64,000 bases of DNA from Collimonas arenae (GCF_000786695.1 NZ_CP009962.1:1302001-1366000), one strand, 5' to 3'; positions 29,601 through 38,622 are shown, numbered from the stretch's first letter. Notes: a model not told the origin generated them from the letters alone. Made by a program: numbers and translations.

Positions 29601-30081
29601 CATCTCTGGTTTGCGGACGCAAATGACGCAGCGTGGAAAAATGATGATCGTCACTCTGGATGACGGCAGCGCAACGCTTGACGTAACTGTCTACAACGAA
29701 CAGTTCGAGCCGAACAAGGCTTTCTTCAAGGAAGACGAGTTCCTGGTAGTACAGGGCAAGGTCTCGGAAGACCGCTTTAACGGCGGCTTGCGGGCCTCCG
29801 CCGAAAAAGTGATGGACATCGCTACCGCACGTATTCACTATGGCCGCCAGTTTGTGCTGTCGCTGACATCTTCAGAAAAGAAGATCGACGTGGTGCAATT
29901 GCGGGATATGCTGGCACCGCACCGTTCGGACAACGGCTTGCCCTTGACTCTGCGCTACACAGGCGAGGGCGTGGCTTGCGAAATGCTGTTCGGCGACGAC
30001 TGGAGAGTGTCGCCGAGCGACGGTTTGCAGTTTGCCCTGGTAGAGAGAATCGGTTCGGGAATGGTCGCTGTGGAGTATTGA
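26602..30081 (+). CDS. dnaE: DNA polymerase III subunit alpha
   Basis: DnaE (1159 aa) is the catalytic subunit of the replicative polymerase. The PHP domain opens with HLRLHSEYSIVDGLV. The polymerase core has the GPGRGSGAGSLVAY motif and the catalytic aspartates 411 and 413 in PDFDIDFC, matching Asp401 and Asp403 of E. coli. The fingers, the FNKSHAAAYALLSYHTAYLK helix and a C-terminal OB fold (IISGLRTQMTQRGKMMIVTLDD) follow. The length is that of a DnaE1-type enzyme and the reading frame is intact. It is monocistronic here. Confidence 0.98.
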   Translation: MTTPQFIQQFIHLRLHSEYSIVDGLVRIDDVVKAAASDGQAALGISDLANLFGMVKFYKAARGKGIKPIIGCDVWITNDDDHDKPSRLLLLVKNRQGYLQLCELLSRAWLENLHRGRAEIRAEWLAGLKDHGDGNGLIALSGAHFGDIGIAIDNGNPEAAERCLQRWSTIFPDNFYVEVQRAEQPNMEVHVRQAVALAAKFGVPVVATHPTQFLDKEEFIAHEARTCIAEGEMLANARRVRRFNVQQSFKTQAEMAELFADMPGALQNSIEIAKRCNLTLQLGKPQLPDFPTPDGMTIGEFLIQQSQEGLALRLVHLFPDEAKREQQRQRYQDRLKFETDTIIKMGFPGYFLIVAEFIRWAKQNGVPVGPGRGSGAGSLVAYSLQITDLDPLKYNLLFERFLNPERVSMPDFDIDFCQEGRDRVIQHVKDLYGKDAVSQIATFGTMAAKGAIRDVGRVLDFGYNFCDGISKLIPFKPGKHVTIADAIQEEPMLAERLENEEEVKQLLNLAQQVEGIARNIGMHAGGVLIAPGKLTDFCPLYTQGGDAGVVSQYDKDDVEAVGLVKFDFLGLTTLTILDRAVRYIKQLDPAMADFSLEKLPLNDRASYELLTAAKTVAVFQLESRGMQGMLKDARPDRFEDIIALVALYRPGPMDLIPDFCKRKHGERFDYPDPRTEGILSETYGIMVYQEQVMQMAQVVGGYSLGGADLLRRAMGKKKAEEMAEHRQIFRDGAAKDGLSEAKADEIFDLMEKFAGYGFNKSHAAAYALLSYHTAYLKAHHPAAFMAANLSLAMDDTEKIKILVEDALVICKLTLLPPDINASDYRFTPEGEPGKKATFIRYGLGAVKGSGQNAIEAIIAARQEKPFVDLFDFCLRVDKRQINRRTIESLIRAGAFDCFKVDRGILLASVPRAMEAADQKLASANQVSLFGGDDSDLEAPIEYVQVTPWTDKQKLTEEKTALGFYLSGHLFHAYAGEARRFARTPLGSLEPSREPRTMAGIISGLRTQMTQRGKMMIVTLDDGSATLDVTVYNEQFEPNKAFFKEDEFLVVQGKVSEDRFNGGLRASAEKVMDIATARIHYGRQFVLSLTSSEKKIDVVQLRDMLAPHRSDNGLPLTLRYTGEGVACEMLFGDDWRVSPSDGLQFALVERIGSGMVAVEY

Positions 30082-30214
30082 GGCCGCGCTCGACATATTT
30101 TGTGCGCCAGCGTCAATCGGCGCTATTCGGAACATCCCTCGACTCTGCTGCAGGAGAAGCAATTCTCCATGGCTACAAAGAGTAGACAAAGAGTAGAAAA
30201 TTTAAAGCAGACTT

Positions 30215-31972
30215 ATGAACGTATATTCCTATACAACGATCTTCAAGCGGCTTGCAGCTTTGCACAAGCCGTACAAGAAGCGCCTGGTGCTGGGCCTTCT
30301 GGGGATGGTAGTGACCGCGGCAACCGAGCCGCTGGTTGCCTACATCTTCAAGATCCTGCTGGACAAGGGCTTTGTTCAAAAGCAGACCTTTCCGATATGG
30401 GTGGTGCCGCTAGCCGTGATCGGCGCATTCGTCGCGCGCGGCGCGTCGACTTTCCTGACCACCTATATGACCAACTGGGTATCTACCCGGGTGCTGACAA
30501 CGTTGCGCCAGCAGATGTTCAATCGCATCTTGAATGTCTCGATTGATTTCCATGCCACCCATACGGTAGGCCGCGTGATCAATTCGATCATGTTTGAGGT
30601 ACAGCAAATCATTGAAATGATCAGCAAGCTGTTCACCTCGATCGTACGCTGCGCTCTTACTGTTGCGGGTTTGATGGGTTACATGCTGTTCATCAGCTGG
30701 AAACTGACGATAGTCGCACTTGTCTTGATGCCTCTGATGATGCTGGTGGTGCGCACCACCGCCAAGCGCCTGAAGAAGCTCAACAAGGATTCGCTCGACG
30801 TCAACGCCCAGCTAACACAGGTGATTGAAGAAACCACCCGCGCCCAGCAAGTGATCAAGGTGTTCGGCGGCGAGGACTACGAGCGTAAGCGCTTTGCGGA
30901 GTCCGCCGAAGAGATACGCCGCTACAGCATGCGCATGACCAGCACCTTTGCCGCCACCGTGCCGGTCACGCAAATCATGATGGCTTGCGCAATGTCGGTG
31001 ATGATCACGATGGGTCTGGTCCAAGCCAGTCATGGCCAGCTTACCGCCGGCGATTTCATTTCGTTCCTGGCAGCGATGATTGCTCTGCAGGTGCCGCTCA
31101 AGCAACTGGCTGAAGTGAATGGCCCGTTGCAGCGCGGAATGGCAGCGGCGGAAGCGGTATTCAAACTGATCGACAGTCGGGTCGAACGTAGCGGCGGTAT
31201 CCAGCTGGAGAAGCGAGCGATGGGGAAAATTGAATTCTCCAATGTCGGCTTTTCCTATCCCGGCCAGGAAAGACCTGCCTTGAAGAACATCAACCTGGAC
31301 GTCAAGCCGGGCGAAACCATCGCTTTCGTTGGCATGTCGGGTGGCGGTAAATCAACTCTGGTCAACCTGATTCCGGGTTTCTATTCGGCCACCGAAGGCC
31401 GTATTTTGCTGGACGACTTGCCGATCGAAAGCATCGCGCTGGACAGCTTGCGGGCGCAGATAGCCATGGTGAGCCAGAATGTCGTGCTGTTCAACGACAC
31501 GATCGCCGCCAATATCGCCTATGGCGACAAGGCCCCTAGCCAGGAACGGATTGAAGCTGCGGCGAAGGCTGCGCATCTGGCAGAGATGATTACTTCTTTA
31601 CCGGAAAGCTACGCCACCCAGGTTGGCGACAATGGTTCGCGCCTGTCAGGCGGCCAGCGCCAGAGGCTGGCGATGGCGCGCGCCATCTACAAGGATGCAC
31701 CGATCTTGATTCTGGATGAAGCCACTTCGGCGCTCGACACTGAGTCCGAACGCGCGGTGCAGGCAGCGCTGGACCAACTGATGCAGGGCCGCACAACGTT
31801 TGTGATCGCCCATCGACTGTCAACCATTGAGCGCGCCAGCCGTATCGCCGTGCTGTCGAACGGCAGTATCGTGGAGATCGGGACTCACCAGGAGTTGCTG
31901 AGCAAGCAGGGGGCCTATGCGAATTTGTATCATCTCCAGTTTTCCAAGGGAGCGGTGAACGTCGAGATGTAA
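30215..31972 (+). CDS. msbA: Lipid A/LPS-core export ABC transporter MsbA
   Basis: MsbA (585 aa) flips lipid A-core from the inner to the outer leaflet of the inner membrane using ATP. The N-terminal half has six membrane helices. The ATPase domain has Walker A GMSGGGKST at 373-381, the signature LSGGQRQRLAMARA, Walker B ILILDEATSALD and the H-loop IAHRLSTIERA. Half-transporter length shows that it acts as a homodimer. The following gene is an LPS-core heptosyltransferase-like enzyme, which supports the LPS assignment over a general lipid exporter. Confidence 0.94.
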   Translation: MNVYSYTTIFKRLAALHKPYKKRLVLGLLGMVVTAATEPLVAYIFKILLDKGFVQKQTFPIWVVPLAVIGAFVARGASTFLTTYMTNWVSTRVLTTLRQQMFNRILNVSIDFHATHTVGRVINSIMFEVQQIIEMISKLFTSIVRCALTVAGLMGYMLFISWKLTIVALVLMPLMMLVVRTTAKRLKKLNKDSLDVNAQLTQVIEETTRAQQVIKVFGGEDYERKRFAESAEEIRRYSMRMTSTFAATVPVTQIMMACAMSVMITMGLVQASHGQLTAGDFISFLAAMIALQVPLKQLAEVNGPLQRGMAAAEAVFKLIDSRVERSGGIQLEKRAMGKIEFSNVGFSYPGQERPALKNINLDVKPGETIAFVGMSGGGKSTLVNLIPGFYSATEGRILLDDLPIESIALDSLRAQIAMVSQNVVLFNDTIAANIAYGDKAPSQERIEAAAKAAHLAEMITSLPESYATQVGDNGSRLSGGQRQRLAMARAIYKDAPILILDEATSALDTESERAVQAALDQLMQGRTTFVIAHRLSTIERASRIAVLSNGSIVEIGTHQELLSKQGAYANLYHLQFSKGAVNVEM

Positions 31973-32060
31973 TCCTGGCGATCTCGAGCCGCAGGCCTGA
32001 GATCAATGGCGTGCAGCATCCGGAGAATATCGTCTGCAAGACAATCAAAAAGAAAATTTC

Positions 32061-33188
32061 ATGACAGCACAACTCGTCCCGGCCGAAAGATTAAAGACAG
32101 CAGATAAAATTCTGTTCATCGCCCATCTTGCCCTTGGTGATTTCACCTACCTGCAAAACTGCTTCCAGGCTTTTGCGCAGGCCTTTCCGCATATCAAGAT
32201 CCATATCTGGGTAGACGAGGTCAGGCGCACCGACAAAGAAGCCGCATGGCCGTTTCTGAAAAAATATGCCCTGTACGACTGGTTGGCAGAATGTCCTTTC
32301 GTCGCCAAGATCTATCAGCAGACCTACAGTCCGGCCTTGTTCGAGCAATCTATCGTCGAGGCGCAACAGCAGGATTATCCGCTGGTTGTGTCATTGTCGA
32401 CGCTGCGGCCGCCAATGTATGCAAAACTGGCGCGCCAGATCAGCCCGCGCGGATTTGTAGCGGGCATGCAGAAGCCGGCTGGAATTCTCGCACTGCATAA
32501 GCGCTTGGCGTATCGTAAGCTGGATGCCTCTTTCAATCCCGACGGCGTCGCCGAGCCGGGCGTGCATATCAGTGCGGTGTATGCGGCCTGGTTCAACCGC
32601 CTGTTTGGCATGGAGAGTACGCCATCCTCGCGCCTGCCCTTTGTACGGATTCCAGAGCAGTGGGACCGCTACGCGCAAGAGCAGCTGAAGCTGTGGAAAT
32701 TTGAACGCGACAACGGACAATCGGTTTATCCGGCCAAGCTGATCTTCATCAATCCCTATGCCAAAACCCATAAACGCTGCTGGCCGCTGGAACGGGTGGT
32801 GGAATTGGTCTCGGCACTGAGAGCTGAGGAAGCCTATCGGGATACGCGTTTCATCGTCAACGTCGTGCCGGAGGAAATGCAGCATGCGAAAGCCTTCTTC
32901 GACGGCAAGTCGCTAGGCCGTTTGCAGCTGTTCAGTGCGCAGGACAATTTTTTTCAGTTGCCTGCCATGTTGCGGGAATGTGATCTGATTATTTCGGTCG
33001 AAACCGCTGTGATGCATCTGGCCAATGCTGTGCATGTACCAGTGATCGCCTTAATGCGCCAGAAAAATCCGGAATGGGCGCCGATCGACAAGGAACACAG
33101 CACGGTGATCACTACCGCCAACCGCAGGGATTGGGTGAAGGCGATTACCGTTAACCAGGTTATCGCTGTACTGCACCAGCAGAAATAG
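32061..33188 (+). CDS. Glycosyltransferase family 9 protein (LPS heptosyltransferase-like)
   Basis: This 375-aa enzyme has the two-domain GT-B fold of family 9, which adds ADP-activated heptose to the LPS inner core. The start KILFIAHLALGDFTYLQNCF matches the family's acceptor-side loop. IFINPYAKTHKRCWPLERVVEL and DLIISVETAVMHLANAVHVPVIALM hold the nucleotide-sugar binding motifs; the usual D-T-G-x-x-H appears here as ETAVMH, a diverged form. It is 88 bp after msbA on the same strand. The 3' end overlaps the next, convergent GT9 gene by 29 bp. Confidence 0.88.
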   Translation: MTAQLVPAERLKTADKILFIAHLALGDFTYLQNCFQAFAQAFPHIKIHIWVDEVRRTDKEAAWPFLKKYALYDWLAECPFVAKIYQQTYSPALFEQSIVEAQQQDYPLVVSLSTLRPPMYAKLARQISPRGFVAGMQKPAGILALHKRLAYRKLDASFNPDGVAEPGVHISAVYAAWFNRLFGMESTPSSRLPFVRIPEQWDRYAQEQLKLWKFERDNGQSVYPAKLIFINPYAKTHKRCWPLERVVELVSALRAEEAYRDTRFIVNVVPEEMQHAKAFFDGKSLGRLQLFSAQDNFFQLPAMLRECDLIISVETAVMHLANAVHVPVIALMRQKNPEWAPIDKEHSTVITTANRRDWVKAITVNQVIAVLHQQK

Positions 33189-34233
33189 GCGCATTCGCGG
33201 CATCGTTGCTACGTGCCTCCTGGCGCCATTGCAAGACAATCTTGGCGACGGCGTCAGGCCTGATGTTTTCCATACAGTCGCAACTGGCGGCGTTGCTGCC
33301 CTTGCAGCCGACGCAGCTGATCGGCAAAGACAGGGCTTGCGCCCGGGTTCCCAGCGGCGCCCACCGGCCCGGGTGCATCGGGCGAGTCGGCGGGAACAAG
33401 CCGAGCGTGCGCTGCCCCAATGCCGCTGAAACGTGAAGCGGACCAGTACCGCTGGCGATCAAGCCATCTGCAGCCTTAATGAACGAACTGAGTTGGTCGA
33501 GCGTGAATTTTCCGCAAACATTGCTGACGTTCGGCTGCTGCAATAATTCTTTCGCATGTTCGGCCAGCCATTCACCTTCGGCAGGGCTGCCGGTAAGCCA
33601 CATTTGTATATCCGGATAGTTACCCAGCTCTTTGGCGAGTGCCGTGTAATGTTTGATTGGCCATTCGCGCCCGTGACCATTGGACTTCGTATGGAGGATG
33701 AGATTGAACGGGTGCGCCTGGAACAGCCGGTTTATTTCCGCAACCTCGGGAATGTCGAAATCATAGAGCGAGATGATTTCAGGCAGCTGCGGAATGGTGG
33801 TCAGCCCGAAAGGGCGCAGGAATTCGAAATTGAATTGCGCCTCGTGCAATTCCGAATTGCCTTTCTTGAAGCGCACTCTACGATTGCAATACAGCATTTG
33901 ATAAAGCTTGTGGCGGGCGTTGCCGATCCGGTTGCGAATGCGCGCCTTGAATGCAATTACCGCCAGGCGCTTGTTCGGCTGCGCTAGGATGATGGTGTCG
34001 ACATTCGCTTTGGCAAAGTAGGCATCCGGATTATCCAGGAAGCTCTCGAGCTCCACCACGTCGTCGATACTGCGGCAATGTCTGACCACCGGGGCGGCAT
34101 AGGCGCGGCACAGGAAACTTATTTTCAGCGACGGAAAGTGTTGTTTCAGATATGCCGCAATCGGCAAGGTCAGGATGACGTCGCCTATATTGTCGGTGCG
34201 GCATATTAAGACATGGGAGCTGGTTATTGCCAT
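33160..34233 (-). CDS. Glycosyltransferase family 9 protein (LPS heptosyltransferase-like)
   Basis: This 357-aa family 9 glycosyltransferase begins HVLICRTDNIGDVILTLP, the classical heptosyltransferase motif with its conserved Asp. NLILHTKSNGHGREWP and the late ASGTGPLHVSAALGQRTLGLF carry the nucleotide-sugar contacts, with G-T-G-P-L-H in place of the usual D-T-G-P-M-H. A Cys-rich tail (SCVGCKGSNAASCDC) is present. ATG 34233 is chosen; the open frame extends further upstream without conservation. It overlaps the convergent GT9 gene by 29 bp and probably acts on the same LPS core. Confidence 0.9.
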   Translation of the reverse strand: MAITSSHVLICRTDNIGDVILTLPIAAYLKQHFPSLKISFLCRAYAAPVVRHCRSIDDVVELESFLDNPDAYFAKANVDTIILAQPNKRLAVIAFKARIRNRIGNARHKLYQMLYCNRRVRFKKGNSELHEAQFNFEFLRPFGLTTIPQLPEIISLYDFDIPEVAEINRLFQAHPFNLILHTKSNGHGREWPIKHYTALAKELGNYPDIQMWLTGSPAEGEWLAEHAKELLQQPNVSNVCGKFTLDQLSSFIKAADGLIASGTGPLHVSAALGQRTLGLFPPTRPMHPGRWAPLGTRAQALSLPISCVGCKGSNAASCDCMENIRPDAVAKIVLQWRQEARSNDAANAPISAGAVQR

Positions 34234-34336
34234 ATGTAGATCGTTAGTACAGTACGGATGATGAATTTTTGGGCATTGTATCTTGCTGCCACGTGTATCG
34301 GTCAAGTTCTCACCGAGTGTTACTTATTGCTTGGAA

Positions 34337-35308
34337 TTACCTTGCGGAAAGATATTTCATATACCATTTGAAGCTGTCCAGTACTTGCCCGCGCTTCATC
34401 AGGAAGCGCGAATACATACGCATCTCCTTGTAGTTTCTTGGCGCCTTGTCGAGCGCCAGGTCAGCCCAGGGCGACAACGCCTGATACTTGACGAAGAGGT
34501 CGCGCGACGCGTGCAGGCACCAATCGTTCCACGGCTTTACTGCGCCGGCAAAGTGGATGAATATGACTTCACCGATATCCCGCATCAGGCGCTTGTCCTT
34601 TTCCAGGTCATGGATCAGGTCATACAGGAAATTCCATTTGCGCGGAATGTACTGGATTTTTCCCTCAAGCACGACATTCAACGCGTCTTGGTCCGGAAAG
34701 CGGTAGTCCTTGCCGTTTTCCAGGATCGCATGGATGGTTTTCTCGGTGATTTCCTGGGCCATCCAGTTCTCGACATGCATGTACATCACGCCGGAATTGA
34801 AATACTTCTGCGACGCCAGTTGCAAAGCCGCACAGCGCCTGCGGGTGGTTTCATCCGCATCAGGCACCACGATCGCCGCGTCGCCGCCGAAATCCATAGC
34901 CAGCAGTTCGGCCATGCTGCCGACGCATAAGATATCAGCATCCAAGTACAACACCTTGTCGCATAATCCGCGCAAGGTGGAGGGAATCAGTAAACGCGTG
35001 AAGATAGTCGGCGAGTAGTAGGAGAATTGCGAGATGTGTGCGAAAGGCTTGAATACATCCGGATCGATGATATGGATATGCGTCTTCAGGTCATACATTG
35101 TTTCCAGCTTCTTGAAGCGCGTCCGGTTATCTTCGGAAAGCGAAAAGGCAAAGACGTGAAAGGTGAATGTCACGCCAGGGCTGTTGGCGATGATCGATGC
35201 AATGGTCGCACCCATGCTGCGGCAATAGTGATCGTCCACGCAAAAAGCAATGTGGAAAGAATCGTCCGTTGCCGGATTGCCAGAAGAAAGCGGTAAAGAG
35301 TTATTCAT
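34337..35308 (-). CDS. Glycosyltransferase family 8 protein
   Basis: This 323-aa GT-A enzyme of family 8 resembles LPS alpha-galactosyl and alpha-glucosyl transferases. FHIAFCVDDHYCRSMGATIASI opens the fold, and VLYLDADILCVGS holds the D-x-D metal motif for the UDP-sugar. PDQDALNVVLEGKIQYIPRKWN and HFAGAVKPW near residue 240 are typical of the family. It starts 7 bp after the rng stop and shares its direction, so it could be read through from rng, while its role fits the neighbouring GT9 genes. Donor and acceptor are unknown. Confidence 0.88.
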   Translation of the reverse strand: MNNSLPLSSGNPATDDSFHIAFCVDDHYCRSMGATIASIIANSPGVTFTFHVFAFSLSEDNRTRFKKLETMYDLKTHIHIIDPDVFKPFAHISQFSYYSPTIFTRLLIPSTLRGLCDKVLYLDADILCVGSMAELLAMDFGGDAAIVVPDADETTRRRCAALQLASQKYFNSGVMYMHVENWMAQEITEKTIHAILENGKDYRFPDQDALNVVLEGKIQYIPRKWNFLYDLIHDLEKDKRLMRDIGEVIFIHFAGAVKPWNDWCLHASRDLFVKYQALSPWADLALDKAPRNYKEMRMYSRFLMKRGQVLDSFKWYMKYLSAR

Positions 35309-35315
35309 GCAAGCC

Positions 35316-36779
35316 TTACATAAGAATGATGTCGTACTGTTCCTGCGGATAAACCGTTTCCACCTGCAATGAAATCGGCTTGTGAATGAAATCACCCAGC
35401 ATCGCCAGATGCTGGGATTCTTCTTCAAGGAACATGTCAACCACCACTTGCGACGCCAGAATACGGAATTCGCGCGGGTTGAATTGTTTGGCTTCGCGCA
35501 GCACTTCGCGCAGGATTTCGTAACAGATGGTGCGCGCGGTTTTGACCTGGCCTTTGCCGTTGCAAGCAGGGCAGGGTTCGCACAAAATATGCGCCAGCGA
35601 TTCGCGGGTGCGTTTGCGCGTCATTTCCACCAGGCCCAGCGCCGAGAATTCCGAAACCGATTTCTTGGTTCTGTCGCGCAGCAAGGCCTTGTGCAACTCG
35701 GCGAGCACAGCAAGCTTGTGCTCGCTATTTTCCATGTCGATGAAATCGAGAATGATGATACCACCCAGATTGCGCAACCTGAGCTGGCGTGCAATCGCGT
35801 GTGCGGCTTCCAGATTGGTTTTAAAAATCGTGTCGTCGAAATTGCGGCCGTTGACGAAACTGCCGGTATTGACGTCGATGGTCGTCATGGCTTCCGTCTG
35901 ATCGACGATCAGGTAGCCGCCCGACTTGAGCGGCACGCGCCGACTCAAGGCTTCCAGGATTTCTTCTTCTACGCCATACAGGTCGAATAGCGGCCGTTCG
36001 CCCGTGTAATGCATCAGCCGTTCGGTGACGGATGGCGTGTAACTTGCGGCGAATTCCTGCAGTTTCTGGTAATTTTCGCGCGAATCGACCTGGATCGTGG
36101 TGGTCTCGTCATTGACGAAATCGCGTAGCACGCGTTGCGCCAGGCTCAAGTCCTGATGCAGTAAGGTCGGCGCCGGTTTGGTCTTGGTTAGCAGCGTGAT
36201 GGACGACCAGGTCTTGCGCAGATACTCGATATCCATCTGCAAGTCCGCATCCGGCGCGTCTTCAGCCATGGTGCGGATGATGAAACCGCCTTTTTCCTCG
36301 GGCGGCAACAGCTTTTGCACTTTGCTCTTCAGCAGTTCGCGTTCGGCTTCATTCTCGATACGTTGCGAGATGCCGATATGGCGGTCTTGCGGCAGGTACA
36401 CCAGCATGCGGCCTGCGATGGAAATCTGCGTCGACAGCCGGGCGCCTTTGGTGCCTATCGGGTCTTTGACGACTTGCACCGTCAGCGACTGGCCATCGAA
36501 CAGAAGCTTCTCAATCGGCGTTTGCTGGGCCGCCTGGCCGTCGTGGGCGCGGGTTTCCCAGATGTCAGCGACGTGCAGGAAGGCAGCGCGTTCAAGTCCT
36601 ATATCGATAAATGCCGATTGCATGCCGGGCAGCACGCGGACTACCTTGCCCAGATAGATATTGCCGGCCAGGCCACGCGACAAGGTGCGTTCGATATGCA
36701 GCTCTTGCACAGCGCCCTGGAAAATCAGGGCGACGCGGGTTTCCTGCGGTGTGATATTGACGAGGATGTCTTCGCTCAT
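35316..36779 (-). CDS. rng: Ribonuclease G
   Basis: RNase G (487 aa) is the short RNase E homologue that matures the 5' end of 16S rRNA and decays some mRNAs. The N-terminal S1 domain includes GNIYLGKVVRVLPGMQSAFIDIG. The catalytic domain has VDQTEAMTTIDVNTG and IIILDFIDM, with the two metal-binding aspartates. The zinc-link appears in CEPCPACNGKGQV, supporting dimer formation. It lacks the long C-terminal scaffold of RNase E, as expected. Its ATG overlaps the maf stop by four bases (ATGA), so the two are translationally coupled. Confidence 0.95.
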   Translation of the reverse strand: MSEDILVNITPQETRVALIFQGAVQELHIERTLSRGLAGNIYLGKVVRVLPGMQSAFIDIGLERAAFLHVADIWETRAHDGQAAQQTPIEKLLFDGQSLTVQVVKDPIGTKGARLSTQISIAGRMLVYLPQDRHIGISQRIENEAERELLKSKVQKLLPPEEKGGFIIRTMAEDAPDADLQMDIEYLRKTWSSITLLTKTKPAPTLLHQDLSLAQRVLRDFVNDETTTIQVDSRENYQKLQEFAASYTPSVTERLMHYTGERPLFDLYGVEEEILEALSRRVPLKSGGYLIVDQTEAMTTIDVNTGSFVNGRNFDDTIFKTNLEAAHAIARQLRLRNLGGIIILDFIDMENSEHKLAVLAELHKALLRDRTKKSVSEFSALGLVEMTRKRTRESLAHILCEPCPACNGKGQVKTARTICYEILREVLREAKQFNPREFRILASQVVVDMFLEEESQHLAMLGDFIHKPISLQVETVYPQEQYDIILM

Positions 36780-37396
36780 AAAATGCGGATGCCTGCCTGT
36801 TGGAGTAATTGTGCTGTTTCGAAAAGTGGCAGTCCCATGATGCCGGAATGGCTGCCATGTATGCTTTCGATGAAAATCGCTGCCGGTCCCTGGATGCCGT
36901 AGCCGCCGGCCTTGTCATAAGGCTCGTTGGTATCGCAGTAGGCCTCGATCATGGCATCGCTCAAGCTTTGGAATAAGACATCCGAAACCTGCGTGAGTTG
37001 CCAAGATTGTTCTTGATGGATAACAGCGACGCTGGTGAGCACCTGATGAGTGCGTCCGGACAACAGTCGCAGCATCTCGACCGCTTCGCGTTTATTGGCT
37101 GGCTTGCCGAGAATCCTGCCATCGATCGTGACCGTCGTATCGGCCGCCAGGATCGGCCGCGCCGGCAAACTGCGCCACACCATCATCTGGTAAGCGGCGC
37201 GCGCTTTTTCCATAGTGACCCGGGCAACATAGGTTTGCGGCAATTCGCCCGGCAAGACGTCTTCGCTGACGTCGGGGCCGCGCGGAGTCTGGTCGCGCAA
37301 CAACAGCAATTCAAAGACAACGCCGATTTGTCTTAGCAGCTCGCGCCGGCGCGGGCTTTTCGAAGCAAGATAGATTTTCTGGTAAGGGTTTTTCAT
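36776..37396 (-). CDS. Maf-family nucleoside triphosphate pyrophosphatase (YhdE type)
   Basis: This 206-aa house-cleaning enzyme hydrolyses non-canonical or excess nucleotides. It begins with the Maf signature ASKSPRRRELL and has AADTTV, with the catalytic Asp. DKAGGYGIQGPAAIFIESI and GLPLFET fit the YhdE subgroup, which acts on dTTP, UTP and modified pyrimidines. Length is normal. It is coupled to rng by an ATGA overlap and lies 95 bp after rlmH. Confidence 0.93.
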   Translation of the reverse strand: MKNPYQKIYLASKSPRRRELLRQIGVVFELLLLRDQTPRGPDVSEDVLPGELPQTYVARVTMEKARAAYQMMVWRSLPARPILAADTTVTIDGRILGKPANKREAVEMLRLLSGRTHQVLTSVAVIHQEQSWQLTQVSDVLFQSLSDAMIEAYCDTNEPYDKAGGYGIQGPAAIFIESIHGSHSGIMGLPLFETAQLLQQAGIRIL

Positions 37397-37491
37397 TGCT
37401 GGCTTTACGGCAGATGCGTCGTCAAATGTTTCCAGCGATTATTACAGAGTTACGTGTTTGCCGGGGTGTTTTACCACCCGCCAGGCGGCGA

Positions 37492-37962
37492 TTACACGCG
37501 ATGGTAGGGATGGTTCTGGGTAATCGACCAGGCGCGGTAAAGTTGTTCGGCCAGCAGCACGCGCACCATGCCGTGCGGCAGCGTCAGGCTGGAGATGCGT
37601 AACAGGCTGTCGGCGTTCGCCTTGAACTCAGGATCCAGGCCATCGGCGCCGCCAATAATGAAGGCGACATCGCGGCCATCGCGCTGCCATTGGGTAAGTT
37701 GCTGCGACAGCTGGACGCTAGTCAGGTCCTTGCCGCGTTCATCGAGAGCGACGATGCGCACGCCTTTCGGCAAGACGGCCTCGATCCTGCTGCGCTCCAG
37801 CGCCATGGCGGAAGCGGCCGTGTTGCTGCCTGAGCGTTCGACGGGTTTGATTTCCTTGAGGACGATACGGCAATCCGGCGGCATGCGTTTCGCATACTCG
37901 CCGAAGCCGTTCTCAATCCATGCCGGCATTTTGTGGCCGACCGCAGCGATGATGAGCTGCAT
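37492..37962 (-). CDS. rlmH: 23S rRNA (pseudouridine1915-N3)-methyltransferase RlmH
   Basis: RlmH (156 aa) is a SPOUT methyltransferase that acts on pseudouridine 1915 of 23S rRNA in the 70S ribosome, working as a homodimer. [23 protein letters not shown] at the N-terminus, the SAM-binding knot [10 protein letters not shown] and the C-terminal [20 protein letters not shown] are all conserved. It follows rsfS by 33 bp, the usual rsfS-rlmH order. Confidence 0.96.
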   Translation of the reverse strand: MQLIIAAVGHKMPAWIENGFGEYAKRMPPDCRIVLKEIKPVERSGSNTAASAMALERSRIEAVLPKGVRIVALDERGKDLTSVQLSQQLTQWQRDGRDVAFIIGGADGLDPEFKANADSLLRISSLTLPHGMVRVLLAEQLYRAWSITQNHPYHRV

Positions 37963-37995
37963 AAGCGATGCGATAAGAACTAGGAATGCAGCAGC

Positions 37996-38622
37996 TTATT
38001 CAGCCGCCTTGGTCTTTGCCGGAGCGCGCTTGACCGCTGGCTTCTTGGCAGGAGCCTTCTTTGGCGCGGCAGTCTTCTTAGGCGGCACTGAACTCTTCGA
38101 TGGCGCTACCTTGATGGTTTTGCCGACTGCCTTCTTGACGCCATCGGTCTTGACCGGCTTCTTGCGCGCGGGTGCTTTTTTCGGTGTGTCGTCTTCCGGC
38201 TTCAACGCTTGCGAAGCGAGGTGGCGGGATATTTTCTTTGGCGCCTCTTCTTCTGCAGCGGTACGCGTAGAAATCCGTTTGGCAGCGCCGAACTTGACTT
38301 CCTTGTCGCCCCAGATTTCTTCCAGACGATAGTAGGCGCGGATTGCCGGCTGCATGATGTGAACCACCATATCGCCCATGTCGACCAGTACCCATTCGCC
38401 GGTGTCTTCGCCTTCGACGCTGAGAATGTTGCCGCCGTTTTCCTTGACTTTGTCACGCACTGAAGCGGCCAGTGCCTTGGTTTGACGATTGGAAGTACCG
38501 GAGGCAATCGCGATACGATCGAACAGGCCGGTCAGGTGAACCGTGTCGTAGACGCGAATGTCTTGGGCTTTGACGTCTTCGAGTGCATCGATGACGAGAC
38601 TTTGTAGTTTTTTGATATCCAT
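37996..38622 (-). CDS. rsfS: Ribosome silencing factor RsfS with a basic C-terminal extension
   Basis: RsfS binds L14 of the 50S subunit and blocks joining of the subunits in stationary phase. The conserved domain covers residues 1 to about 115 (DIRVYDTVHLTGLFDRIAIA, GEWVLVDMGDMVVHIM and RAYYRLEEIWGD). The protein is 208 aa, nearly twice the usual length, because of a tail from about residue 118 that is made of Lys, Ala and Pro repeats like those of histone H1. The tail may add contacts to RNA. The ATG is next to the nadD stop. Confidence 0.94.
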   Translation of the reverse strand: MDIKKLQSLVIDALEDVKAQDIRVYDTVHLTGLFDRIAIASGTSNRQTKALAASVRDKVKENGGNILSVEGEDTGEWVLVDMGDMVVHIMQPAIRAYYRLEEIWGDKEVKFGAAKRISTRTAAEEEAPKKISRHLASQALKPEDDTPKKAPARKKPVKTDGVKKAVGKTIKVAPSKSSVPPKKTAAPKKAPAKKPAVKRAPAKTKAAE

